21,100 bases of DNA from a virus: positions 1 to 21,100 of the IMG/VR virus record IMGVR_UViG_3300031578_000405. The stretch is one strand, 5' to 3'. The position numbers were made by a program, and so were the translations under genes. Numbering within the stretch: the stretch's first letter is position 1; each line of letters starts with the position of its first letter. Shown in pieces: positions 7,182 through 14,179 of the stretch. The notes beneath the pieces are model-generated. The model was not told where the DNA came from. It worked only from the letters and a program-made list of their open reading frames with translations, and made no database searches.

Positions 7182-8537
7182 GTGCAATTACCATATGCAA
7201 ACTTGCAAATAAAACACCAAAACAAGGAAGCAAAGAATCCATTGATTCTTCCTGTTCATTTGATTTGCAATACGTCTGATGAGGAAATTTACTCAAATAT
7301 TCGGATAAACTCGAAAAATAACAGTAATTGGGTCAAATGCGAAGATGAGCATAATGGAGTTGCGATACTGTGCGGTTCCGGCCCAAGTCTGGTTGATTGC
7401 CTGGATGAAATTTGGAAAAAACAGCACGATGGCGGGAAAATATTTGCCATGAATGGAGCGGCTAAATTTCTTTATGACAATGACATTATGCCAGATTATC
7501 AAGTGATGATTGATGCAAGAGAGCAGACTGCCGATCTTATTGGGCCTGCAAATCATCATTTGTTTGCATCCCAAGTACATCCTAAATGCTTTGAAATCGT
7601 GCCGGATGCTCAATTATGGCATTTGCAGGTTGGAAATATAGAAAATGAATTCCCAGAATATAACAATGCTTATGCACTTATAGGCGGCGCTGCATCGGTT
7701 GGAAATACCGCAACGTGTCTTGCCTTCGCTATGGGATACCGTAATTTGCAGATTTATGGATATGATTCTTCCCATAAAAATGCAATGGGACATGCATTTC
7801 ATCAGAAGATGAATGATGGCGATCCATGCGCTATCGTGTCATTTAATGGTAAAGAATACGTTTGCAGTCTTACAATGAAGTTGCAGGCAGAGAAGTTTCA
7901 GGAAACATCAAGGGCATTGCAAGAGTCAGGATGCCATATTGAGGTTCATGGATCTGGATTGCTTCCTGATATGTGGAATACTCCTGTTGAGAATCTTACT
8001 GAACAGGAAAAATATACCCGTATGTGGTCTTATGATGCGTATAGGTCTGTTTCCCCAGGTGAAAATATAGTAGAAACATTCTTCAGGGTAGCCAATCCAG
8101 AAGGAAAAGTTATTGATTATGGTTGCGGAACTGGAAGAGCGGCATTGAAAATAAGCGAAAAATGCGAAGTTCTATTGCTGGATTTCACTACAAACAGCCG
8201 TGATGATAAGGCCGCGCATTTACCGTTTAGACAGGTTGATCTTACCGAAAAGATAAACTATAACTCTGATTATGGTTTGTGTTCTGATGTAATGGAGCAT
8301 ATTCCACCAGATGATGTAAAAAAAGTAATCGAGAATATTATGGAATCATGTGCGAAGGTATTTTTCCAGATAAGCACAGTTCCAGATATATGTGGAGAAA
8401 TAATTGGGCAGCAGCTTCACTTGACAGTCAGGCCGCATAGCTGGTGGAAGAAGTTGTTTGTTAGTTTTGGGTACATAATCAAATGGGAAGAATGTTACCC
8501 GTCTGAGTCGCAATTTTACATTTTAAGAAAGGAATAA
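7182..8537 (+). CDS. DUF115/MptE-like domain fused to SAM-dependent methyltransferase
   Basis: This 451-residue protein has two enzyme-like domains. Residues about 58-265 resemble the DUF115 family (archaeal MptE pterin diphosphokinase, flagellin Maf glycosyltransferases) and, more distantly, GT42 sialyltransferases: a nucleotide-binding-type CGSGPSL (64-70), KIFAMNGAAKFLYDNDIMPDY (86-106), GGAASVGNTAT (168-178) and IYGYDSS (191-197). Residues about 308-451 form a class I methyltransferase: motif I VIDYGCGTGRA (310-320), acidic D334 ending the next strand, QVDL (351-354), and CSDVMEHIPPDDV (367-379). The start is a GTG at 7182 with AGGAG five bases upstream; an ATG two bases earlier is out of frame. 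The gene lies right after the terminator, inside the virion operon, and its codons are AT-richer than the capsid gene. Substrate is unknown; a role in modifying glycans or virion/host surface molecules is inference. Confidence 0.85.
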   Translation: MQLPYANLQIKHQNKEAKNPLILPVHLICNTSDEEIYSNIRINSKNNSNWVKCEDEHNGVAILCGSGPSLVDCLDEIWKKQHDGGKIFAMNGAAKFLYDNDIMPDYQVMIDAREQTADLIGPANHHLFASQVHPKCFEIVPDAQLWHLQVGNIENEFPEYNNAYALIGGAASVGNTATCLAFAMGYRNLQIYGYDSSHKNAMGHAFHQKMNDGDPCAIVSFNGKEYVCSLTMKLQAEKFQETSRALQESGCHIEVHGSGLLPDMWNTPVENLTEQEKYTRMWSYDAYRSVSPGENIVETFFRVANPEGKVIDYGCGTGRAALKISEKCEVLLLDFTTNSRDDKAAHLPFRQVDLTEKINYNSDYGLCSDVMEHIPPDDVKKVIENIMESCAKVFFQISTVPDICGEIIGQQLHLTVRPHSWWKKLFVSFGYIIKWEECYPSESQFYILRKE

Positions 8538-8540
8538 ATC

Positions 8541-8924
8541 ATGTCTCTAGCAACTGAAAGAATGGGCGGTGGATTGTCGGCAGGTCAGGCAAACGCTATT
8601 GGTGGCGGATATGCAGCATTGACTGCTGTTGGCAGTACACAAGCAAATGGTGTAACAGTAACGGTAGGAAATTCTATTGTATCTGGCGCAAACGGAACGA
8701 CAGGTGCTGTACTTACATCAGGACAAACAGGAGATGAATGCAACGTATTTAACGATGCAGGATCTACCCTGAATGTTTATCCTCCAACTGGAGGATATAT
8801 TGCAGTACCTGGAACTGGATTAGGAACACAGAATGCGGCCTTTTCTCATCTGACATACAAATCAGTAAAGTATATTTGCCTTGATGGTTCTACCCAGCAC
8901 TGGATGCCGATTGTATCGGCTTAA
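8541..8924 (+). CDS. Small Gly/Thr-rich structural protein, unknown function
   Basis: This 127-residue protein starts three bases after the previous stop; its ribosome-binding site AAAGGA overlaps the end of the upstream gene. It is rich in Gly, Ala, Thr, Val and Asn with short beta strands (VTVTVGNSIVSGANG, then EYNVF-like ECNVFNDAGSTLNVYPPTGG, and KYICLDGSTQHWM near the end). The sequence looks like a small trimeric or beta-sandwich surface protein, such as a capsid fibre or minor head protein. I cannot name a family with certainty. Its C-terminal VSA resembles those of the capsid protein and the 101-residue protein before the portal. Two cysteines lie in the second half. It is a real gene by packing and codon use; the structural role is inferred. 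Confidence 0.72.
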   Translation: MSLATERMGGGLSAGQANAIGGGYAALTAVGSTQANGVTVTVGNSIVSGANGTTGAVLTSGQTGDECNVFNDAGSTLNVYPPTGGYIAVPGTGLGTQNAAFSHLTYKSVKYICLDGSTQHWMPIVSA

Positions 8925-8951
8925 TTTTTCTAAACAGAAAAGGAAATAAAA

Positions 8952-9578
8952 ATGGCAACAATGAAACTGGCAAGCGATGTGGACAACTCCGAATTTGTAG
9001 GAGCCAGGAATCCAGATGAAACACTTTGGGTTAAATTTGAATCACGCAAGTTCAAGAATGAGTTTGAAAGCGAAAAACAAGGTCATCCGATCTATGAGAT
9101 GCGTGATTTCATTACTATCCAGGCGCCTGGAGATCAGTTGACCTCAATTGATACCTTTGTTAATGAATCCCATAAAAGGCGGTTTCCTCGTCGATGGGCG
9201 CATTATCAGAATACCAAGAACAACGAGCATGTACAGGGATGGGCAATTGACACATGGCCTGTTATCAATGCCGCCCAAGCTGAAGATTTGAAATATCGCA
9301 AGTTCCAGACCGTAGAGCAATTGGCTGAAGCTCCACTCAATGTCATTCAGTCTATGGGGATGGGGTATGTTGAACTTCAAGAAAAAGCAAAGGCTGCGCT
9401 GAACAATGCCAAGGATGGTGCATTTGCCATCAAGCAAGCGGCAGAATTGAAAAAGCGTGATGATCTTATCGCTTCTATGCAGGCACAGATTGACGCACTT
9501 GCTCAAGGTCAATTGCATAATGTAGAAAAGAAAAAAGGTCGCCCTGCAAAAGCTAACGCAGAACAAGTAAATGGCTAA
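8952..9578 (+). CDS. Conserved phage protein with HhH-like segment, coiled coil and AT-hook-like tail
   Basis: This 208-residue protein follows an AAAAGGAAA ribosome-binding site. Residues about 24-105 form a conserved-looking domain with FITIQAPGDQLTSIDTFV and KRRFPRRWAHYQ. Residues 120-150 (TVEQLAEAPLNVIQSMGMGYVELQEKA, read in two parts) resemble the helix-hairpin-helix type repeat found in similar phage proteins (VEqLA...l..lGmG...L..kA). Residues about 155-188 are a Lys/Ala/Gln-rich coiled coil. Residues 193-200 are KKKGRPAK, like an AT-hook DNA-binding core (GRP flanked by basic residues). Proteins like this occur between coat and adaptor genes in podovirus-like genomes, but their function is not established; DNA contact inside the head or at the vertex is possible. 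It overlaps the next gene by 8 bases (ATGGCTAA). Confidence 0.75.
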   Translation: MATMKLASDVDNSEFVGARNPDETLWVKFESRKFKNEFESEKQGHPIYEMRDFITIQAPGDQLTSIDTFVNESHKRRFPRRWAHYQNTKNNEHVQGWAIDTWPVINAAQAEDLKYRKFQTVEQLAEAPLNVIQSMGMGYVELQEKAKAALNNAKDGAFAIKQAAELKKRDDLIASMQAQIDALAQGQLHNVEKKKGRPAKANAEQVNG

Positions 9579-10383
9579 TGTTTTATCAAGCAATGGAGTC
9601 CCTGCTACAACAGCATTTGCAGGTAGTACGGGTACTCCGCTTGTTGTAGATACAAATACTGGCAACGGATATGTTCTGATTGGTGGAGTTGTCGAAGGGA
9701 TTAATACCACTGGCAATGCAGCAACAGCAACTAATGCTACTAATGCTACGAACTTAATAGCTGGTGGAACTATTGCATCAAGTGTAACCGGTATAACACA
9801 GGCGAACGGCGACAATACTACTTTGATTGCCACCGATGCTTTCGTGCAAGCTGCACTGTCTTATTACAACACTCCCGTCGCTTGGAACGGTTCAACTGAC
9901 CGTGTATTAGGCGTAGGTCAGATTACGCAAGATTCCTTCACCTCCGCAACCTCCATTCCTCTGCACATAGCTTGTGGTGATGGGCAGATTTATGAGTTGG
10001 AGATGGATGGTACGTTTACACCCGCAGCAGGGGCGGGTGTAAACGTCACATTGAACCCAAATAATAATACATACACATCTAAGTTTACTGTAGGATTTAT
10101 ATATGCTGAGTTGGGTAGTGCAGCAACTTCCGTGATAGGAACAGCCAACTCTTTTGCCTTGGACAATTCCAATGGTGGAATATATTCAGTGAGGGCTAAA
10201 CTAAATACATCAACATTGACAAAGCAAGTTACATCTAGGAGTAGAAGTGCAGTAACTGGGACTAATTACATCATGGATAGCGAAATTCACTGGGATGACG
10301 CCACAACAGTCTGGGCATCGCTCGGCACAGTCATCATGCCCAACGCTTGGACAGGTTCAGTGGTTGTTAAAAGAATCGCATGA
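9571..10383 (+). CDS. Fibre-like minor structural protein with tail-fibre repeat
   Basis: This 270-residue protein overlaps the previous gene by 8 bases. Its N-terminal third is a short fibre stalk with NAATATNATNATNLIAGGTI (residues about 50-69) followed by GDNTTLIATDAFVQAAL, the phage tail-fibre motif usually written 'DNSTxIATTAFV'. The C-terminal two thirds (from about residue 100) is a beta-rich domain with many Thr, Asn and Gly (GQIYELEMDGTF, NPNNNTYTSKFTVGFIYAELG). This looks like a receptor-binding or head-fibre tip. Its place before the head-tail adaptor rather than beside the main fibre suggests a capsid or neck fibre. Within its coding sequence, bases 10012-10046 form a perfect long hairpin (listed separately). 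A second gene with a similar stalk lies at 19476-20579. Confidence 0.78.
   Translation: MANVLSSNGVPATTAFAGSTGTPLVVDTNTGNGYVLIGGVVEGINTTGNAATATNATNATNLIAGGTIASSVTGITQANGDNTTLIATDAFVQAALSYYNTPVAWNGSTDRVLGVGQITQDSFTSATSIPLHIACGDGQIYELEMDGTFTPAAGAGVNVTLNPNNNTYTSKFTVGFIYAELGSAATSVIGTANSFALDNSNGGIYSVRAKLNTSTLTKQVTSRSRSAVTGTNYIMDSEIHWDDATTVWASLGTVIMPNAWTGSVVVKRIA
10012..10046. repeat. Perfect 14-bp inverted repeat inside a fibre gene
   Basis: ACGTTTACACCCGC (10012-10025) is the exact reverse complement of GCGGGTGTAAACGT (10033-10046); the seven bases between are AGCAGGG. The next outer bases (T10011 and C10047) do not pair. It lies in frame in the fibre-like gene, encoding TFTPAAGAGVNV, and is not followed by a T-run, so it does not look like an intrinsic terminator. 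The mRNA would form a very stable stem. Chance occurrence of a 14-bp perfect repeat with so short a loop is unlikely in 21 kb. Confidence 0.95.
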
Positions 10384-10402
10384 TTAATATAAGGAGAGTA
10401 GC

Positions 10403-11314
10403 TTGACTACAATGCTATCACTGGTTCAATCTGTCCGAGGTGAATTAGGATTGACTGTACCAACAGCAGTAGCTACTTCACAAGATACCGACGTAATGAC
10501 TACGCTTGCCCTGATGATTGCTCTTGGGCAAGAACTGGTTAATATGAAGGCAGGTGGAGAACCCTGGAATAAACTGGTTACTGAATACAGATTCAATACT
10601 GTTTATGTAACGCTGACAGGTACAGCGACTGCCGGATCGCCAATAATCACAGGATTAAGTTCTACTACAGGTCTTGATACTACTTATTGCGCCATTGGTA
10701 CGCCTTGTCCACAAGATACCTATATCTCGACTGTTGATACAGCAACGCAAGTAACTTTAAATCAAAATGCCACTGAAACAGGCTCATATACGATAAATTT
10801 CTGTAAAACAAAGTACGATCTACCATCCGACTACAAGATGATGATTTCGCGTACTCAGTGGGACAAGTCTAAACATTGGGAAATGTTAGGTGCGCTGGAC
10901 GGTCAGCAATGGCAATGGCTTAAATCTGGATATATCTCAACTGGCCCGCGTATCCGCTTCCGTCTTTTGGATAGCTTTTTCCAGATATGGCCTGCATTAT
11001 CAACTACCGAATATTTGGGATACGAATATCTAAGTAATGGATGGGCAAGGTCAATTACCGGACTTTCTCAAACTAAATTTCTTGCTGATAGCGATACATG
11101 CCTATTCTCTGATCGGCTGATGATAATTGGCACTAAACTCAAATTCTTTCAGTTGAAGGGATTTGATACTTCCGCGATTATGGCTGATATGACAAGGGAA
11201 TTGAACATAGAGATTGCCAATGATGAACCAGCGCCAACTTTATCATTTGCTCCAAGACCAAGTGAGATACTGGTTGGTTATAACAATATTCCTGACTCTG
11301 GTTATGGGAGCTAA
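10403..11314 (+). CDS. Head-to-tail adaptor protein (P22 gp4-like position) with inserted beta domain
   Basis: This 303-residue protein is likely the ring protein that binds the portal after packaging. The N-terminal helices (LSLVQSVRGELGL, then LALMIALGQELVNMKA) and the following pattern (W..L..EY.F.T, LPSDYKMMISRTQWDKSK, GALDGQQWQWLKSG, then RIRFRLLDSFFQIWPAL and LGYEYLSNGWA) are typical of the podovirus adaptor family. Residues about 69-133 (VTLTGTATAGSPIITGLSST to SYTINF) interrupt this with a small Thr/Gly-rich beta module that is repeatedly seen as an insertion in phage structural proteins; it has two cysteines (C96 and C102). The start is a TTG at 10403, six bases after AAGGAG; the in-frame ATG at 10412 would be 15 bases away, so TTG is preferred. 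Positioned as gp4 is in P22, between coat and tail-stabilization genes. Confidence 0.85.
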   Translation: MTTMLSLVQSVRGELGLTVPTAVATSQDTDVMTTLALMIALGQELVNMKAGGEPWNKLVTEYRFNTVYVTLTGTATAGSPIITGLSSTTGLDTTYCAIGTPCPQDTYISTVDTATQVTLNQNATETGSYTINFCKTKYDLPSDYKMMISRTQWDKSKHWEMLGALDGQQWQWLKSGYISTGPRIRFRLLDSFFQIWPALSTTEYLGYEYLSNGWARSITGLSQTKFLADSDTCLFSDRLMIIGTKLKFFQLKGFDTSAIMADMTRELNIEIANDEPAPTLSFAPRPSEILVGYNNIPDSGYGS

Positions 11315-11316
11315 AA

Positions 11317-12213
11317 ATGCCATTGGGTCAGATTTTAGCTGATACACTTTCGCAATGGAAGCAGAATGCACAAACAGGAATGCAAAACGCATGGGATAGA
11401 ACATATCCTGCCAGAGTACAAGTAGGCGCGTTAATGTCTGGTGATCCACAGACAGCCGCTAAAGTATTGAAAGACCAAATAGCCGCACTTACACCAGAAG
11501 GTGTGAATAATGCGATTATAAATTTTGGTGTTGGGATGGTTGGGAATATAAAGGGGATTAATCCAGTAAATAAATTTTCAGGATTGTATGATGCAATGGT
11601 TAAAAGTGGAAATGAAGAACTTGCAATAAAAAAACAATCTCCAAATTTATGGACACCGGACAATCAAGAACTTGGAGTAGACGATGCTATCAATGATATA
11701 GTTTATCCAAAAAATACGGGAAAAAAATATCCAGACCCTTTACCAGAATATCAAGATAAGTATGGAGATTTGGGAGGAGAAAAATACGATGCACTTGAAG
11801 GTAAAATATCATCAGAATTAAGGGATAAGTGGATAGAAGAAAACCATCCAAACTTTACTGATGTAACAGATTTATATAATGCATCTCCGAACGAACAAGG
11901 AAGCGCATTTGAGGCGGGGTTAAATCATCTTGGCGTGAAATATACACCTAATTATAGTGCTAGTTCTAAATCAAACTATTTTTATGTGGAAAATCCAATA
12001 ACGAAACAGACTGATAAAATAAGATTCGCTACGCACGCAAAACAAGCATTTGATGCAGATGAAGCGACATTAAATGTAAATCCAGAAGGTGGGATTAGTA
12101 GTCATACATGGGATGACGCGCAGTCCTATTTAGAAAATTTACTGGAACATAATGGGCAGCCATTAGATAAACAAATAGCCGCACAACAATTACAGAAAGC
12201 AGTTGCACAATAA
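11317..12213 (+). CDS. AT-rich protein with polyvalent-protein-like C-terminal domain, unknown function
   Basis: This 298-residue protein follows a GGGAG site six bases before its ATG and overlaps the next gene by one base (TAATG). The N-terminus (about 1-80: LADTLSQWKQNAQTGMQNAW, YPARVQVGALMSGDPQTAA) looks like a virion-linked helical segment. The middle (about 85-190) is charged and has YPDPLPEYQDKYG and EGKISSELRDKWIEENHPNF. Residues about 200-275 contain SSKSNYFYVENP, then DKIRFATHAKQ and a closing helix SSHTWDDAQSYLENLL. The pattern S.Y.YV.NP......KIR...H resembles a small domain found in phage and plasmid 'large polyvalent' proteins. Codons and base composition are AT-richer than in flanking genes, with A-runs from about 11500 to 12050. 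P22 has no counterpart here. Function unknown; effector or injected-cargo role is inference. Confidence 0.7.
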   Translation: MPLGQILADTLSQWKQNAQTGMQNAWDRTYPARVQVGALMSGDPQTAAKVLKDQIAALTPEGVNNAIINFGVGMVGNIKGINPVNKFSGLYDAMVKSGNEELAIKKQSPNLWTPDNQELGVDDAINDIVYPKNTGKKYPDPLPEYQDKYGDLGGEKYDALEGKISSELRDKWIEENHPNFTDVTDLYNASPNEQGSAFEAGLNHLGVKYTPNYSASSKSNYFYVENPITKQTDKIRFATHAKQAFDADEATLNVNPEGGISSHTWDDAQSYLENLLEHNGQPLDKQIAAQQLQKAVAQ

Positions 12214-13760
12214 TGGCAACACAAACAACCTCGATAACCGCACCGACTGGCGGATGGAACGATAGAGACGCATGGGGAGAAATGCCTCCAAATGATGCTA
12301 TTACTCTAACTAATTTCTATCCGACTCCATCAGATGTGATGCAGCGTAAAGGGTATACAAACTTTGCAACAGGGTTGCCAGGACAGGTTAATAGCGTAAT
12401 AAATTATGCAGCACCTACCGGACAGTTTTTATTTGCTGCTTCTGTTACATCAGTTTATAACGTAACGGCTGGAGGTGCTGTTGGTGCTGCCGTGGTAACT
12501 GGCTTAACATCAGATAAATTCAAATACCAGAATATCAGCAATTCAGGTGGGCATTGGCTTTTAATGGTCAATGGAGCTGATAAGCTACATGGGTATTCAG
12601 GTTCTGCATGGTGGGTGGATGGCGATGGAGCGCATGATATAACCGGATTTGATACATCCAAGGCCACTAATATCATGTATCACCAGAATCGCATCTGGAT
12701 GGTTGAAAAATCAACCTTGCATGTTTGGTATCTTGGGATAGGAGCAATAGCCGGTGCAGCTACTCAATTTGATTTAAGCAATGTAGCCCGTAAAGGCGGC
12801 TATCTTGTAGGAATGGATAGCTGGACGATCGATGCTGGCGACGGTATGAACAATTACGCCGTATTTTATACATCAATGGGCGAAATAATAGTATATACAG
12901 GCGTTGACCCATCATCTGCTACAACTTGGTCATTGACTGGTGTTTGGGCATTAGGCGCACCAGTTGGCAATCGCTGTTCTATGAAATGGGGCGGTGATTT
13001 ATTGCTTATTACGCTGGATGGACTTGTACCAATGGCTCAAGCATTACAATCATCTCGCCTTGATCCGCGCATTAATTTGACTGATAAGATTTATATGGCA
13101 ATTTCAGCAGCTACTCAGGCGTATAACGGTAATTTTGGATGGGATTTGCTTTATTATGCAAAAGCAAACATGCTAATCCTTAATATTCCTATTGGTGTAG
13201 GTTCGCAGCAACAATATGTAATGAATACCATCACTAAGCAATGGTCAAATTTCACTGGCTGGAATGCAAACTGCTGGTGTCTGTTCAATGATGAGCCTTA
13301 TTTTGGTGGAAATGGGGTAGTTTGCAAGGCATGGGATGGATTTTCTGACAATAATACAAACATCAGTTCATTGGCACAGCAGGCATTTAACTACCTTGTA
13401 CCAATGGCCGGCGCTGGTCAAACTGGCGGAACAAGGGCTGTTCAGAAGCGCGTAAGCATGGCAAGGCCGATATTGTTCAGCAATGGCTCTCCAGCAGCTT
13501 CCATGAACGTAAATATGGACTTTGTAACAACTCCACCGACTGGAGCATTGACTTTTTCCGGATCTTCATCTTTTGGAACCTGGGATTCTTCAACTTGGGG
13601 CAATGCCAATTGGGGATCAGGACTTAATGTTAGCAAAAACTGGTATGGAGTACAGGGCATAGGTTATTGCATGTCGATTAATTTACAAATAGCTTCGCAA
13701 GGAATAGAAACTCATTGGGCGGCTACAGATATTGTCTATGAGACTGGCGGCATACTTTGA
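12213..13760 (+). CDS. Large tail hub/stabilization protein (P22 gp10-like position)
   Basis: This 515-residue protein follows the adaptor region and occupies the gp10 slot of P22, where the protein plugs the portal vertex after DNA packaging. It is beta-rich, with repeated short strands and many aromatic residues, as in a propeller-like fold. Family-like signatures include TGGWNDRDAWGEMPPNDAIT at the N-terminus, LTNFYPTPSDVMQRKGYTNF, then YHQNRIWMVEKSTLHVWYLG and NYAVFYTSMGEIIVYTGVDP. The C-terminal part (about 430-500) is rich in Ser, Gly, Trp and Asn (FGTWDSSTWGNANWGSGL). The start overlaps the previous stop (TAATG), so it is coupled. The N-terminal signatures are common in proteins annotated as phage stabilization or tail proteins of podoviruses. 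Confidence in the family is high; the exact correspondence to gp10 is inferred from order. Confidence 0.82.
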   Translation: MATQTTSITAPTGGWNDRDAWGEMPPNDAITLTNFYPTPSDVMQRKGYTNFATGLPGQVNSVINYAAPTGQFLFAASVTSVYNVTAGGAVGAAVVTGLTSDKFKYQNISNSGGHWLLMVNGADKLHGYSGSAWWVDGDGAHDITGFDTSKATNIMYHQNRIWMVEKSTLHVWYLGIGAIAGAATQFDLSNVARKGGYLVGMDSWTIDAGDGMNNYAVFYTSMGEIIVYTGVDPSSATTWSLTGVWALGAPVGNRCSMKWGGDLLLITLDGLVPMAQALQSSRLDPRINLTDKIYMAISAATQAYNGNFGWDLLYYAKANMLILNIPIGVGSQQQYVMNTITKQWSNFTGWNANCWCLFNDEPYFGGNGVVCKAWDGFSDNNTNISSLAQQAFNYLVPMAGAGQTGGTRAVQKRVSMARPILFSNGSPAASMNVNMDFVTTPPTGALTFSGSSSFGTWDSSTWGNANWGSGLNVSKNWYGVQGIGYCMSINLQIASQGIETHWAATDIVYETGGIL

Positions 13761-14179
13761 AGAAAATCATCACGGATCAGAATTACCGTGTAGGGGAATG
13801 GGTTTCTGAAAGGACTAATTCAACATTTAATGTAAATAGCATTTCATGTATTGGACTTGAAGAAAATGGAGAATTGATAGCTGGAGTTATATATGATGGA
13901 TATAACACTGCTTCGATTGCCATGCACGTAGCTGTAGAAGGTATGATTAATCGTGAATTTTTATGGTTTTGTTTTTATTATCCATTTGAACAATTAAATG
14001 TTCATAAAATTATTGGAATGGTTGAAGAAACAAATTCTAATGCAAGAAAATTAGATGAACATTTAGGGTTCGAACTTGAAACAAGAATAAAGAATGCGTG
14101 TATCAATGGCGACCTGTTGATTTACTCTATGACAAAGGATCAGTGCAGGCATTTAAGGATTAAACATGGGACAAAATAA
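13757..14179 (+). CDS. GNAT-family N-acetyltransferase
   Basis: This 140-residue protein is a phage-type GNAT enzyme. The C-terminal half shows the characteristic sequence HKIIGMVEETNSNARKLDEHLGFE (two adjacent pieces, residues 83-106), in which N-A-x-K-L-D-x-H-LGFE is the GNAT alpha4-beta6 region, and GDLLIYSMTKDQCRHL (118-133) at the end. The usual R/Q-x-x-G-x-G/A acetyl-CoA loop is not clearly present, so activity is uncertain. The start is TTG at 13757, sharing TTGA with the previous stop; no in-frame ATG occurs before residue 56. It overlaps the next gene by 14 bases. The middle (13940-14060) is strikingly AT-rich compared with its neighbours, suggesting transfer. GNAT genes occur in similar positions in podovirus-like operons; the target molecule is unknown. 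Confidence 0.85.
   Translation: MKKIITDQNYRVGEWVSERTNSTFNVNSISCIGLEENGELIAGVIYDGYNTASIAMHVAVEGMINREFLWFCFYYPFEQLNVHKIIGMVEETNSNARKLDEHLGFELETRIKNACINGDLLIYSMTKDQCRHLRIKHGTK

Noticed and set aside
7180-7212. ATG two bases before the GTG start of the DUF115-methyltransferase.
   Set aside because: This frame ends after about ten codons; the GTG frame gives a full two-domain protein with the ribosome-binding site at suitable spacing.
6599-7225. Minus-strand frame of 208 codons opposite the decoration-protein gene.
   Set aside because: It crosses the plus-strand terminator and an entire well-supported gene, and its Ser/Arg-rich sequence is typical antisense shadow.
9144-9833. Long minus-strand frame of 229 codons opposite two structural genes.
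   Set aside because: It lies antisense to two well-supported plus-strand genes, has no ribosome-binding site or recognisable family, and its Val/Pro/Ala-rich sequence is what the antisense of Thr/Gly-rich genes looks like.
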